This document shows, one piece after another, positions 50,728 to 64,000 of a DNA stretch of 64,000 bases. The position numbers and the translations under genes are program-made. The stretch's first letter is position 1. Each line of letters begins with the position of its first letter. Origin of the DNA: Rachycentron canadum (lineage: Eukaryota > Chordata > Actinopteri > Carangiformes > Rachycentridae). The notes under the pieces are model-generated. The model saw only the letters and a program-made list of their open reading frames with translations, was not told the DNA's origin and searched no databases. The DNA is taken from contig CM076652.1 of assembly GCA_038496675.1 (NCBI GenBank), positions 8,739,662 through 8,803,661 on the forward strand. Reading direction: 5' to 3'.

Positions 50728-51397
50728 GTAAGAGTCACTTAGACGTGTACACCCAACAGCTTTAAAGATTTTAAAGATTTTTTTTTGACTCCAGGTAGAG
50801 CTCCTCCTTTTGAAGGAAATAGCTAATGTTTTTTTGTAGCTCATATTCATAGTTTTCTACTGTTGCAGGCAGGCAAAAATAGCTGATTCAACCTCCTAAT
50901 ATCAATGCAATTACTGAACATGTGGACTCAGTTTTAGCCTGGGTTAACCTTGCTGATTGCAGGGCTTGTTTTACATTGCAGCTCACATCATTCAGAGTAA
51001 TGGGTTTGGAGATGAGATTTGGCACTTGGACAGAACGGTAGTGAATCCATCCGTCCACCCGGCACTGGCCCTAGGAGAATGAAACACTGCAATGAGGAGG
51101 GAGAAGGAGGGAGCGGGTGGTGTGTGTAATAGTGGTGAAAGTGCAATTCTATTTCCTAAAAGCTCCATCTGAAGTGGCTTTACTCCATGTTTTACCCTGC
51201 GATTGTGCCATCTCCAGAAGGTGGAGGAGTCCCTGCCCTGAGCTGACCACAGAGAAAATTTTAGCACCACTGCCACCAAGCCTGAGATGCAAAGTGTCAC
51301 AATTACATGGGCCCTTATGTCACAAGCTATCAGTAATTATATTATATAAAACCATTTTGCCATCGGGGGAATAAATGTTCTTGCTATTTCACCTTGT

Positions 51398-51413
51398 AAA
51401 AAAAAAAAAAAAA
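51398..51413. repeat. Poly(A) tract
   Basis: 16 A. A T-run of 18 lies at 51690-51707. No retroposed body was identified beside them. Confidence 0.9.
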
Positions 51414-52138
51414 TTCAGTCCCAATGAGCCTAAAACTAACATGACAGCACACATGTGAATATTTGATTGCATGCATGGACATAAATGGATGGAAGAGTGT
51501 GTCTCTGTCTAAGTTCCTAGATGAACCTAGACTCAGATAACCTTTCCTGCTGATAAGTATAGGGAATATGTGCTGCAGCATATCTTGTCTCCTCAACTCA
51601 ATGTTCTGGTGTCACACTGGCCCTGAAGACCACTGTCACTTCTCATTTGTCACCACCTAAATAAGAACATAATTATCTTTTACAGTGACTTTTTTTTTTT
51701 TTTTTTTACATTATTGACCACACACCCTGACGAGCAAATGTCATATCTTTGGCTTTCATCATGATTTAATTTAGTTTCATACAAATGTTATTGCACTATA
51801 TATTTTCTGCTTATGTAAACCACAACTTTCCTGGTTTTCCTCAACCCGGGTCAAAGCAGGCTTTGGTGAGTAGCCATTTTGTTTCTGTTAAGGATATGAC
51901 TTTAATATTATGGTCCTGTAAGATTTACTTTCCGCCTGATCTAAAAAAAAGAGTCCGAGGGAGACAGAGTCAGAGAGGAGAGGAAAAGAGTGGGTGAGTG
52001 ATTTTGAGAACTGAGACTGAAACTTTATTTGGTATTTATGTAATGTAATTCCATGGGTTAACAGTGATGTGTATGGAGCTATGGCATCAGGCTGGAGCCT
52101 GCATGAATAAAATAGTCAAGCCTTCAGTGGATCCACTT

Positions 52139-52174
<36 letters not shown>
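52139..52174. repeat. (TA)n(CA)n compound microsatellite
   Basis: About four TA units passing directly into about 13 CA units. Confidence 0.96.
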
Positions 52175-52179
52175 GTGGC

Positions 52180-55100
52180 ACCCACAAAGGCATGCATACA
52201 GTATCTTTGCAATTTGGTATTGCATTTTATTACTGCATTTGTAATGATGACACTGGAGAAGCGGAACAAGACTACATTAAATGGTAGCAGTCTGTGCAAC
52301 AGAGAGGAAAAAAGAGATTTAGCCATAAGCTCTTTCACTGTATCAAATTTACCAAGCCTTGCAGATCCCTTGTCAAGTGAGCTTAGTTCTTAACCCAGAT
52401 ATAAAAATGCATTTCTGTTCAGAGCACGGAAATGATATGGTCATTGTTGGATTAGGATATAGTTATGTAAATAAAAGAGAGACAGGAACAGGAAGAGAGA
52501 CAGCCTTTGTGTTTGTGAGTGTGCATCTTTAGAGGCTTGTGTACATATACGTATGTTCTGCACCCTCTCAAGTGACGTTGCGCAGTTTGACAGCATGACC
52601 CATCATATTTCAGCCATCAAGCGTGCAGATTCTGCAAACGTTTTCTTATGAACACTATGAGGTGATTGGGGATCTGGTTTTGTGTGCGCATGCAGGAGTT
52701 TGGGGTTTTCTCCATTCATTCCTCATGTGGATGTCTTTTTTGACTAATAAATAAACCTCTGCAAGAATTCCTGAATGTTAAAAAGCTTCAGTTTTGAATA
52801 AAGCCTCTGGCGCTCCATGTTTGGATATTTCCTGTTGATGAGTGACGCACTGATTGTTCGGTTAGTGAAGCCAAGTCAGTGCAGCGTATGCTAAACGCTT
52901 GAATACCGGGATGTCGAGATGAAATGTTTTTTAATTAATCATGACTGATAATTTCCTCATTTAAAGCTAACTGGAGAATTACACTGTTCTCCCCTGCAAG
53001 ACATTTCCGCTTGACATGCTGCCATCTCAGAACCATCAGGAAGAGAATCTGACTCATTAAATGGCTACAACCAAACATGTCTGCAGTGCAAGCAATGTTG
53101 ATGCTGTAGCCCTGCAAAAACTAATATTTGGCTCTGATGCGAAGCAAGCAGCGCCAGCAACACCTTAAAGCCAATAGCTTGAAATCACAAGAGGGATGAG
53201 GGGGAGGATGCGTCCCCCTCATCTTCATCCCCTCTAACCCTTCAGGGCTTCATTGTTCCCAGGAAAGCGTGTGGAGGTGTCGGAGTCCTATGATGTGCCA
53301 AACGTTTCTTCTTCCTTTGGCTGCAGATCCGTTGTGATAGTTATTCTCTGTCTGCAGAGAAGGCAGAAAGCATGCATGACTTGCTGTGGGAAGGCAAGAG
53401 TACACAGGAGGTAGGCAAAGTGAGCCTTCCTAATGTGACAGTATGGGACCTTCCAGGCACAGACAGACAAAAAAAAAGGAGAATCCACATGGATGCACAT
53501 GCAAATCCACAAACACACAGTGGTTAAACACAAAAAGTAATACAAATATACATAAACAGGCAAACATCTCTCTTCCTCTCTCGCATCCACCCACAAACGC
53601 ACACAGCATGACATGGTATTTGTTTAACTAGCGGTTCACATAGGAGTAATTAAGTTCAGTGAAATTATGGCAACACAGAATAACGAATAATTAAGAGTAA
53701 GCAAGAAAGACTTACATCTCACAGTGCTGTGCACTCTTTTCACATTAGCGGCTTCTTACAAGCCGTCAGACAGCAGGACCACCCTCTTTCATCTCCAAAC
53801 AGAGAGGACACCAACAGAGCTGGCTGGAGGGGGAGAAAGAGGGAAACCAGGAGAGAAATTTTGATGCTGAAAGCAGTAAGAGGAGATGAGAGAGGCAAGC
53901 CTTTTGGTGATATGACATGAGGAGGAATTGGTTTGTACAAAAAGTTAGAGGGAAGGGGATGAAGAGAGGGATGGGAGGGCACAAAGGAGAGAAGAGAAGG
54001 AATTAGGAGAGGAGGGCGCAGGCACAGACACAGAGATGGGAGGAGATGTTAGTTAAGGAGCAGTGATTTGCTTTGGTCTGCTGCGTGCCAACCGCGATCC
54101 AGCAATGGTGGTTGATGTATTGATCTAAGTGAGTATGTCTGACAGCCATCCACTTAACTTGGTGACCTGCATCACGGCACAGGGCAGCAGCCACACAATA
54201 CTTTAATCGGCCAAAAGAAAGCTGCTCATCAGCAGGAGCACTGTACCTCATCCAACACACGTACACCTCTCTTCATCTCTGGCAAAAAGCTGCAGAGTGA
54301 TGACTGCAGGCCTAATTACCAGGTCATACCCTTGTTTGACTACCCTTGTTTGAGCGTGAGGAGAGTATTAAAATCGAAAGGGTCAGGAACAACACACAGC
54401 ATACAATAGTAATTATGCAGAGTGCAGATTCATTTGTTGCTAGTTTTAAACTAACTGGAACAAAAATCTACATTTGCTTTTCAGGGTCCCAATCTTTCCG
54501 CAGCTTAGTTTTTCATCATTTGATTTTACCAGAATTGTAACATTATCATTTTGCACCAATGCCCTCTTGCAAACATTTCTGCCAGTCTGTTTGCAGTATG
54601 TATTTTAAGTCTCGATTACTGCAAAAGTCGCTGTCTGTAACTCATAAGTAAACCTGAAATTACTGGCTAGTTGCAAAAGATCACCTCTGGCTTTCCGTTG
54701 CATTTTGGTGTTTAAAAATAGATACTGCATCTAGTGCAGCTGCTGTTGTTATTAGGTTGTGGATGCCATGAACCGAGAATCCCTTTAGCTTCTCTTTAAA
54801 GTGACATTGCAAATTCTATGCTCTCTGTGCATCGAAGCCATCATACATTTATGGAGCTCCAGGAAATGGCTACCTCCAATGACCCTCATACCGCCAAAGT
54901 CACTGTCAAATGGCAGGGCATGTGAGAATGGCAGCACTTCAGGAACCTGCGGGTAGCACAGAGGGAAGTCATAAAATTATTCTGTCCATCCAAGACACGT
55001 ATTGAAGCAGAGTTATCTATTTTAACCAGCAGTATGATGCTTAATTGAGAAGGTAGCTGAGGGTATTGGGAGGAAGGAAAAAGACGGAGAGGCTAAGTGA

Positions 55101-57810
55101 CAGAGCGGAGCAGCTGGATATGAACTATTGAGCCACTCTGCTCAAACTGCTCGCAGTAGGCCACTTAACAGATGCCCTCCTCTTGTCAGAAGTTGATTTT
55201 TAAGTGAGGTTGAGTTGTGTTCAACTCAGTTAAACTTTGCCATAAAGTGTACATCAGGGAAACTTGAATGGCATTCTTAGAAATATTTTTGTGGAAGCTT
55301 TTGTGCAGGATATCATTTTCGTTCTTATATCTGCACAGTATTTCCAGATAAGTTAGAAAATATTTTAAACAAAACCACAAAAGCAAAAATTGACTTAAAA
55401 AAAGCACATTTGTCACAAACCTATGAATGTCAGGCTAACGGAGTTCTGGCTAACATTATTGGCTTTTTTTTTTTATTATTATCTGTGTTCGGGAAGTTTA
55501 ACCCCCAGTAACCTCAGCCAAACCTGTTACAGAGGTGTATCAAGAGATTGTTCAGTCTGTGCCAAATAAAAACAGGAAAGTTAAAATCTAATGGTGTTGC
55601 TCACCCAATTGTTCTTTTCTGCAGCGAGCCTAAGCCCAGGGATATGTTAGCAGTGATGTTATTTTTCTAATGCTGGCTGGCTACATCGTAAATGGCGAGC
55701 AACTGAGAATTGCTTTACTGAACGTCAAGCCAAATTGAAAAGTGAGACTATAGTGATGAGGGGACGCTGGCTGAATAGCTGCCTTTAACTCATTATTAAT
55801 TTGTGACCACATAGACTCTCCTCAGTTACGGAGGTGACAAAACCTCCTTTGGATAGAACAGCTGCTTCATATCTACTGCTAATATCATTATGGGTGCAGC
55901 CATCAAACACCCGGTGAGGTGAATTGTCAAAGAAAAAAGGCCAGTTTAGGGCAATTTACCCTCTCCACATGCTGCACAGCCGGTTCTACTTTGCAGAAGC
56001 AGAAGATTATATCCTCGGCCCTGGTATATTAAAGAGAACATTATGAAAATTTAATCAAGTGGGACCTTAAATAGAAAATGACATTTTCCACTCTCCTTGT
56101 ACCATTTTCTTGACATGCTCTCTGGTTAAACCCTAGACTGGAGTTATTTTGTAATATTCAGTAGTTGTTTCATGTCTGGACAAAAAAAACAACAAGTCTT
56201 GATTATTTTACACTACAGTTCACCAGAACACGGACTGCGGAGAATATCCAGAGGACTGTATAGAAAGCTGCATTGCAGTGTTATAGCACAATGGAAAAGG
56301 GGTGGGGTAGGGGGCCAGAAGGTATTTTTCTGTCATCTTGCAATTGCTGCTGAAATTGTCGATACATTGGTCTTCTGGGGGTCTGAGATCTGTGTATCAG
56401 TCCTGAGTAATGAGCATCCCTTGGGCCTGGACCTGAGCCTGAGCTCCGAGCTGTGTTAAGCGTGGATGCAAGGATGGGAAGGGCCAGCTAAATGAAGGTC
56501 CTGGCAATGAACTCTTGTCCACACTGTAATCACAACTCTATCTGGCTCTGCATGCTCAATGTGCTGAGCTCAGATGTCTCTTATCAGGGAAAGCATAGTC
56601 CAGAGGGCAGTCAGCTCAAACCCAATGCGTTAATCCTCCCATGTGGAAGAGGGCTCAATCTCCAGCGATGGCACTTGCACGCTGTGATCCCTCATAGTTT
56701 GCTGTGTTTGCTCTCATTTTGGCTTAAATCCTGCTTAAAACATTTACCTTTAACCCAGTGTTCTCATAGGCAAACTTCAAATGTCAAAGTCGTGCTTAAT
56801 ATAAAATAATGAGGGCTACCCAGGTTAATGTTTAGTTAATGCATTTTTCAGTCCTCGAAGGTTGGAAATACTCGTAATAAAACTAAATAGACAAATGCAC
56901 TGTGATGTACATTTGCATATGTGTATTTGCAGCACACGTGTGGGATGTTTTCTTAATTTGTTTGCGTTTTGTCTATTTGCGTGTGTTTTCTGAAGTTGCG
57001 TTGAGCTCTCTGGGCCACTGTACATCGCAGATCAAAAGGCTTTTTCTCTTTATTCAGTGTGTTGCTTAAGAGCTGTTGTCTCCTGTAACAGCTGTTTAAG
57101 TCCAAACTAATAAATCATGTCTTATCTTGCCAAATGCACTACATCTGTGCTGCGGTTAAACAGCCCAAGGGGGGCTATATTAGCATGGATTCATCTACTG
57201 TATTCTCACCTTGTGTTGTATATGCCTGTGTAATCATGTATACGCACACAACAGTTTTAGCCAAGTAGGTGTGTGTCTTTGTCGCATTACATAGTTGTAC
57301 ATATAGACAGAAAGTCACAGGTGATAAACTTTTTTTGTTTGTTTGTTTTCAAAACCTTCTAATGTCTATTTTTAACTGTGTCTGGCAAATCAGAAATTCA
57401 TCCCTAACAGTGTAATTGGTTGAGTAATCCCATTCCTGCATTTCCCAGTATGAGCCGTGTCAAATCAGTGTCACATTGAGTATCTTCTACATTTGTTTTA
57501 CTAAGCAAAATAACTATGCCCTGCAGCTATGTTTACCCTTATGGAAGCACTCTATAGAAGAAATCCATGAGCAGGAGGGAAAAAAAATGTGTTGAGGTAT
57601 CTTTTTCAAGAATACCTAATTATCGATGCTGCATTCTGTATCGTACAGTAGATTACCTTGGACTCCCCGAACACTCTTGATTATTTTAAAAACCTTTTGA
57701 GAACTCAGGGAATATGTTTCATTATCAGAAATGCCTTCAACATAATGCACTTCTATTATCACAGATGCCTCTAGCATAGCAGTGCCTATTTCTCTCTAAT
57801 GACATGGTTC
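52180..57810. other. Non-coding stretch
   Basis: No supported gene or repeat family. The short frames (53288-53614 minus, 56172-56459 plus, 56492-56809 plus) lack domains and codon bias. A purine-rich patch at about 53930-54020 produces a low-complexity minus frame. Confidence 0.5.
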
Positions 57811-57818
57811 TGTTTTAG

Positions 57819-57894
57819 TACGTCATCTTCGTGCTCGATGTTCCTGTTATCTGTTTTGAATCGTGCATCCAGCCCACTACAGATGGAGAAGATG
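57819..57894 (+). other. Candidate 76-nt exon
   Basis: A good acceptor (GACATGGTTCTGTTTTAG) ends at 57818 and a consensus donor, GATG|GTAAGG, begins at 57895. Two frames are open. One starts YVIFVLDVPVICFES; the other (after one base) contains SVLNRASSPLQMEKM. The G/C-ending codons in the first 25 bases fit coding use. Not recognised. Confidence 0.22.
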
Positions 57895-57899
57895 GTAAG

Positions 57900-60090
57900 G
57901 TCCTTGTCTCCGTTTCCTGTTCTTTGTCAGCACATTTCAAAGCTAATATGATCTGTTAGGTATGTTCCTCGTACGATGTAACCCCGCAAATTCAGTCAAC
58001 ATTTGAAAAGGTGCAACCATAAGCAGAAATGGGGTGGGGGTCGGCAGGGGGCCTGTCAGAATACAAAATGGAGGTGTGTGGCGTAAAGCTGCAGGCAGTT
58101 GTGGATCAGACGGGGAGGACCTGTGACCCTGATTTTCTCTTGTCACAGATGTTGACACCCTGAGGATTCAGCTTGTCAATGTAATGCCGACATGCAAACC
58201 CTCAATGTCACTCTGTCCCGCCTGGAGCTTAGGACTCACCTAAATCTAGACATAGATCGAAAATGTATTAAACATCTTAATGTGGTGCAAACGTGGTCAT
58301 GTGACCAAAACAGTGATCCCAGATCAGTTCTACTGTTCTGAGAAGCTTCAAGACTACACGCCTAGGGGCTCATTTAATAGTGTATATCATATATCCATTA
58401 AAGCTCCTCTTCTGAATGTGTCAGCTTCACCGTGACTTGTGGAGACAATCACGGCTAGCAGAGGCTGACTGTTATTTCATGGGAAAAAGCTGAAACCAGA
58501 AACGATGCCAATCGAAGGCAAAAAATAGCATCTATTAATGAGGCAACTAATGATAGACAAATCATGATTAAAACTCATGGCAGCAATGCACTTTCCAGTG
58601 AAGCTGTCAAGCAGCAATATTCCCTCCATTTTCATCTCCCTGGTTTAGTGGATGGGGATAAATAAAGTATGAAACATTATGTTTACCAGCATGAGCTATT
58701 ACAGCAGATTAAATTTCATTTAGCCCTACAAGGTTGAAAGTATTGTGTTGTGAATATTTGCTCAGACATTATTCTCAAATATATGTTTGCACGTCCTCTT
58801 CCCTCTGCAGTCACCTTGAGTAACAAAATGCTTGGCTGTAATGAATTGCAGTATGAAATTTGAGCTGATATTATGAATATTAATGTGGATGCAGCACAAA
58901 AGCCAGAGAGAGTGGAGTGGAACTATTGAACTGGAAAGTCAGGTATCTGCTGTCCCCCCTGCTGCTGAAAACGAAGTTTAGAAAAAGGGCAGCGAGACCT
59001 TTACCTCCAGTCCTGTCTGTTCTGTCGCCTTTTTAGAAACTGGTATGAGTCATAATGTAGGAACCTTATGTGTGCGAACAGCCCAGATATCTCACCTGGT
59101 GGTATTATCAGGAACACCGAATGACTGTGTGTGCGGCGCCTTATCAGAGAAATCTGGGCTGCTCTTCCACTCACTGCACTCTGAATGCCTTAAAAACTTG
59201 TTAGGCTGATGGACTCCTCAGCCGTCACAATCTGGCACTCACTAGTCATTATGTGAGGCGCAGGGCTTGTTAAAATCGATGATGACTGTGTGTTATGGTG
59301 AAAGAGTGAAGCTGAAGGACAGTCCCCTTACCCCTATAATGCTCTCCTCTGCTTTAACATTCTGCATAGTGTGCAGTTGCTCTTTGCCTCCACCTGTGAT
59401 GTGGCAGGAGCACCACAGTGGAGACGGACTGGAGCCGAGTACACTCTGGACAGGCTATAAAACTCTGACCAACTGAATTAGGAACGGCTGACCCGGCTTG
59501 CCCAGATTCCGCATTTTTACGCTGCCACACAGGCAGACAGATAATCCTACATGGAAAAATTGGGGCCAGACATGGACACACCAAGTGGCATGAACTGCAC
59601 TTTGAGGTTAATGTGAAGGTCATGGTCTGACAGAGGTGTGTTATGTCAAGAGAAATGATAACACATGACCTGCCACTCCGACAGCTAAAGCTTGAAAGTC
59701 AGTTGTTGAATCAAGATTAATTTTGATACTTGACACTCTTGTGCCTTTGAAACACGACCATTACTCCCCCCTTTATTCTGACCACTTTGACTCCCGTTGA
59801 GCTATAAGCGTCGATGGCCTTTCAGGTATGGGCGATGATTGACTTACTATCACTGTGAAGTAAACATTGGATCTCGTCCCTGGAAGGACAAAGAGGTTTT
59901 TTTTTTGTTTTGTTTTTTTTTTTTCTATATGAATGTGAATGAGTTGAGTAAAAAAGTAACTGAGGCTTTTTCCCGCTCAGCTGAAGGTCAGTGTGTGAAT
60001 AGGAAATGACAGGGTAGAGACTGTGTGAGTGTGCGTGTTCGAGAGCAGGGCCGCGAGAGATGACTGCATAAAATATACAGCTGTGTGTGC
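57900..60090. other. Non-coding stretch
   Basis: No supported gene. A T-rich patch lies at 59897-59925. A weak polypyrimidine-CAG acceptor occurs at 58810 without a following exon. Confidence 0.5.
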
Positions 60091-60094
60091 ACCG

Positions 60095-60125
60095 GAGAGA
60101 GAGAAAGAGAGAGAGAGGGAGAAGA
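60095..60125. repeat. (GA)n array
   Basis: GA units with one AAAG interruption and a GGGAGA end. Confidence 0.93.
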
Positions 60126-60129
60126 GATA

Positions 60130-63100
60130 CTGCAATAAATGTAGTGTAACTCTGCAGGCAGACACACCTCGCCTTAGCCCGTATCTGGTTTCTTATGTGG
60201 GCACAGAGAGTTAAAGCTCTCCCGTGTTCCTGCCACATTGTGTGTGTAACAGTAGAGCTGTGCTTTGGGAGTGATCCTTCCTATGAGGTCCACTGTCGCC
60301 CCTCTGCAACAGCTGCAGAATATTAGTCTTTACCTGGCAGAGTCTGCAAGGCGACATTATCAGATGTAGCCTGGCTGGGACTTGTTTAACGAGCAATGTG
60401 TCTTGAAGAAGTTGTAATGTTGTGAGTGAGGTCACATTACTTGAAACACTTCAAACGTTTTTGTAGGTATGGTGTTTAGAAATGTCACTATTTCTCTCTT
60501 GCTTCAGGAAATGAAATGACTTTCAGACCTATAATCTGTGCCTGATGCAGTGGCACAAACAGTCGCCCTGAGCGAGCTGTTTTCCATGCAAAACCGACCA
60601 TTACACGAAGTAACGTTACTGTTTGATGTGTGCTGATTTCAGGATTTCAGCACTGGGGAGGAGAAGCTAGGATATTATAATCCATTGCTTTGGGTGATGG
60701 GTCAGAGGAAAGCTATTTTCTGGCCTCAAATCATTTTCAGGGAGGCCTTGTGCTCTTGAGAGTGATATAAAATTGATGATTGAGTGGCAGAGTGGCTCAC
60801 ATTTCCTTCCCAGTGGCCTTTCTGCCTCTGAAGTTTTTGGGGCATGTCATAACTAATCTTGTTAGAATTCATATTCAATCATTTCCTCTGAGAAAATACA
60901 TTCATTTACCCTGCTTATTTACATAGTGTATTTTTATATGTATAAGCACACAGTGAATAATGTTAAACTCGTTAATGCTCTGCATAAATTGCTTTTGCCT
61001 TCCTCATTATGTTGTGGGATTTGTGGTGAAACAAAAATTATTTTCATTTCAATCATCTACAGGCAATTTTGTTCCAGTATTGCACTGCCAAAAGCATGAC
61101 ATAGGGTGTGAGAATATTGAGTTAATTTATAATCATCAGTCCTCAAAGGGAATGTGCAGAATTGGGAGCCATCAGCACGAAATGTCTAAGTAGGTGAAAT
61201 CAGAAACGTAGCCAGAGCCAATTTCTGCTCGGACTCTGGAGAGAATTACTGTCTGCAGACTTTAATTAGGAATATTTGGCAGCTCAGTAAATGTTCTCTA
61301 TCTTTGTGTGTAACAGATGTTTTAGTAGCTGATATTCAGAGTAATCGATTACTTTATTGTTTGGTAAACTTTGAAATGAAGTTGCTGGAGGGCTGAAAAT
61401 TCCATTTTCTGATTGGGGAACCTGTAAAGACCATATGGGATTTCATAAGGGAATTGCTGCTATATGCAGTATGTGTATATTATGGGTTGTCTGGTGTGTG
61501 TGTGTCCAACTTTGTAATTATATGTTTTTGCGTGTCTGCGTATCCTCGTGAGAGTGCACAGGAGTGTGTTTCGGTACTTAGCAGGTGATGACAGAGACTC
61601 TTAGCGGGTTCGTTTCACAGCGTAGACTGTTTTCATTCTCTCAGCCATGGAGGTGAAAAGGCTATGCATGTTGCTCCGTGTTGTTTACATACAACATCAA
61701 TCAGCTGTAGTTTGTTCTCCACTCTTTGCTGTGTGATATTGTAGTCTGTTTAAACAGGAGCTCTGCCTCTCAGATTGCAGAAGGGACTTTTTTTTTCTTT
61801 TTTCTTTTTTTTTATGGAAAACAAAGAGATGTGCAGACACTGGCACGACTTCCAAGTGTTGGGATTTTTATGTGGCATGAGGCTTTATCTGTTGCTTTAC
61901 CAGCAGTTGTTGATTCATATCTGAAGATTGCCCCACAAACACAATGACACGGCAGCTGCTTCTTTAGAGGATGGCATTAATCCGCAGCAGGGCAGTTCCT
62001 GTAAAAAAGTGAAGGGATCCAGGGCATTTTGCCACAGTCTGCTACCTTTATCTATCTATCTCCTCTCATCTCCCCTTTCCACTCGTCTCCCCTCCTTCCC
62101 TCTCCCCTGTGATGGGTCTGTTTGCTGGTCTGTTGCCCTGACTTTCTCTCTCGATGGCAGTGACAGAGCGGCTGCTCATGAATGACCACAGCCATATTGA
62201 CAGTGCCTTGTGTGCCAGGGGCCAGACCCCATGTCCCTAGTTCAAACACACATAGACACACACACACTCAAACACACACTCACACATGGACCAGGCAGGC
62301 TTGCCATATTGCGGGGAGGTGCTACCCAGCTGGTCGGATTGGAACTGCTCTTGTGGGCCATTTTCTTCTCTCTGCAGGTTTCCAACATACTTGGTTGAAT
62401 CTTTTTGTTTTTGTTTTTATTAAATTAAATTTCTCCCTCTGTCTCTCTCAAACACTCTCTGTCTCTCTCCCTCGCTCTTGTTTTATGGGGGCGTGCAAAT
62501 ATCGGTTGATGATGAGATTATGTTAATAAGAAAATGCTATATGTCATAGGCAGCTCAAGACCATGCAGTGATCAGTACGCCTGAGGTAGAACCAACAGTC
62601 TCAGAGATGGAGATGAGATGAGATGTCTTTCTGGTACCCACAATGGTAAAGCTCCTCAGGCATTCTGTTGAGCCTTTAATCCACCCTTGCCTTTGAATCG
62701 TCAGCCAGCAGCCGTAGCACTAAGTAACAAGTATTGCAGAGAGATGAATGCTTTTCCAGTCCATGCTGCATCCTCTCCTCTCGCATCTTGTATCTCTAAC
62801 CCCCTTCTGTCCAACTCCAGTTCTCTCCTTGTTCATCTCAGCACAGAAGTGCAGCTTACTCCTCCTTTGTTTGCATTTCAGCAACAGCCAACTAAAATAT
62901 TGATGAACCCCATCTGACCGCGCATCGCTGTGTCAGCGGCTTCTTTAACGTTCCTACGGAGAGGCACCGTGCTCATCTGCTTATTGACTGACGCTCATGT
63001 TGGACACACTTTAACACATGATGCAGACATGTGCTGTGTGTGGCACCAGCTGTTCCTAACCCTCTTGTGTGTCAGGAACTAGAGATGAAACCATGATGTT

Positions 63101-64000
63101 GACCTCACTCCCTGCAGAGACTGACCCTTTAATCCCAGTGGATGGGTAGACAGATCATACACTGTATGTTGTCTCAGACAACATAGTCACAACCTCCACA
63201 GCAGAGACCTTCTGTCACACACAACATATAGAGAGGAAGGACATCTAACTGTCAAGTGTAGGAGGCACTGGGACTTCCATAAGTTCACAACATATGCTGC
63301 CATGACTGACATCTGATTGTCCATAATAGTCCTAATGTTTGTCTCCCTCCTACTCCTGCTTTTGTGTACATCTCATCCATTTTAGTACCCAGAGGACATT
63401 TTTGTCTTTAATCTCTCCAGTATGCCCTATAACCTGTTTCCCTGAAACACAGACAGAGATTTAAGCTTGTTTATCAGGCACCACACAAACACAGTTCACC
63501 CACAGGGCTTTGGGCATCTAAAGCAAAGAACGATCTGACCAGTATATATTCTTGTTCCTCCACAGCCTTAAATAGTGTTTATGTTGTGCCAGCGGCATCC
63601 ACAGGTTATGGAAACTTGAGCTCCAAGTGGCATTGCTTCCATTGCGGTTGCCATTTTTTCCATATGACTGAGACTCGTAATGATAACTGCATCCTCTTCA
63701 ACCCATCTCTCTTTCACTTCCTACCGCACATTAAAGACCCATCACCTGCTTCCCTTTTCACTCTTGGCCCACGGGGTCAGTAACTGTAACTCACACTGTG
63801 CTACAGAGGCAGAACTGCTCGTCTGTATATCCAAGAACAGTTAGTTAGTTTTTCTTTTTCATGTCATTCTTTTAGTCAATTGTGTTATGACAGCTCATTT
63901 ACATGTGCCAGCAAAAGTGGCAATATTTTTCTTTTTTTCACATTTCACTTAAGATATGCAGTATTTTTTACAGATAATAGAAATGCTAATTATGCATCTG
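60130..64000. other. Non-coding stretch to the end of the window
   Basis: No supported gene. It contains T-rich tracts at 61788-61814, a short TATC run at 62049-62062 and the imperfect CA array below. Acceptor-like sites at about 62379 and 63120 are not followed by open exons with donors. Confidence 0.5.
62245..62286. repeat. Imperfect (CA)n array
   Basis: CA units broken by TAGA, TCAAA and TCA. Confidence 0.92.

Noticed and set aside
59822..60238. 138-codon minus frame
   Set aside because: Driven by T-rich and (GA)n tracts; low-complexity composition.

Overview
The window looks like non-coding DNA from a ray-finned fish, either a large intron or a gene desert. The evidence is about ten long (CA/GT)n arrays in 64 kb, a decayed tRNA-derived SINE with a 3' body typical of perch-like fish, a dispersed repeat rich in GATTAATCGA-type motifs whose right end reads TAATCATTTCAGCT, a fossil non-LTR reverse-transcriptase fragment, and many homopolymer runs. 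Nothing prokaryotic or viral was seen, and I recognised no rRNA, intact tRNA, known microRNA or CRISPR array. One run of 379 unresolved bases (33889-34267) interrupts the window.

I cannot name a single protein-coding gene. Nearly all open frames under about 100 codons are chance or low-complexity frames made by CA, TC, GA or T-rich tracts. A few short stretches look like exons because an open frame, a good 3' splice site and sometimes a good 5' splice site coincide: 6072-6345, 6990-7039, 20383-20667, 31037-31102, 50642-50727 and 57819-57894 on the plus strand, and 11784-11847 and 13064-13221 on the minus strand. They are listed as candidates with low confidence. Chance matches of this kind are expected in 64 kb, and none matched a protein I know.

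Layout: 1-4.3 kb is plain single-copy-like sequence with one CA array. 4.3-4.7 kb is a repeat split by a SINE. 6.0-7.1 kb holds two of the better exon-like stretches. 11.4-13.7 kb holds three CTCF-like motifs and the LINE fragment. 13.8-14.9 kb has TC and CAGG arrays. 19.1-19.4 kb has two C-rich blocks able to form G-quadruplexes on the minus strand. 20.4 kb has a possible terminal exon. 25-31 kb is simple repeats plus a short GC-richer block at 27.0-27.5 kb. 33.9-34.3 kb is the gap, bounded by AT repeats. 35.0-35.15 kb is a structured GA array. 38.1-38.3 kb is a pair of GT arrays. 46.3 kb has a likely DNA-transposon remnant. The rest to 64 kb is unremarkable AT-leaning sequence.

No novel biological system is evident. 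The most useful leads are the nested repeat at 4.3-4.7 kb, the reverse-transcriptase fossil at 12.4-12.6 kb, the exon candidates (four of which can be chained in one reading phase), the G-quadruplex pair, and the CTCF-like cluster.
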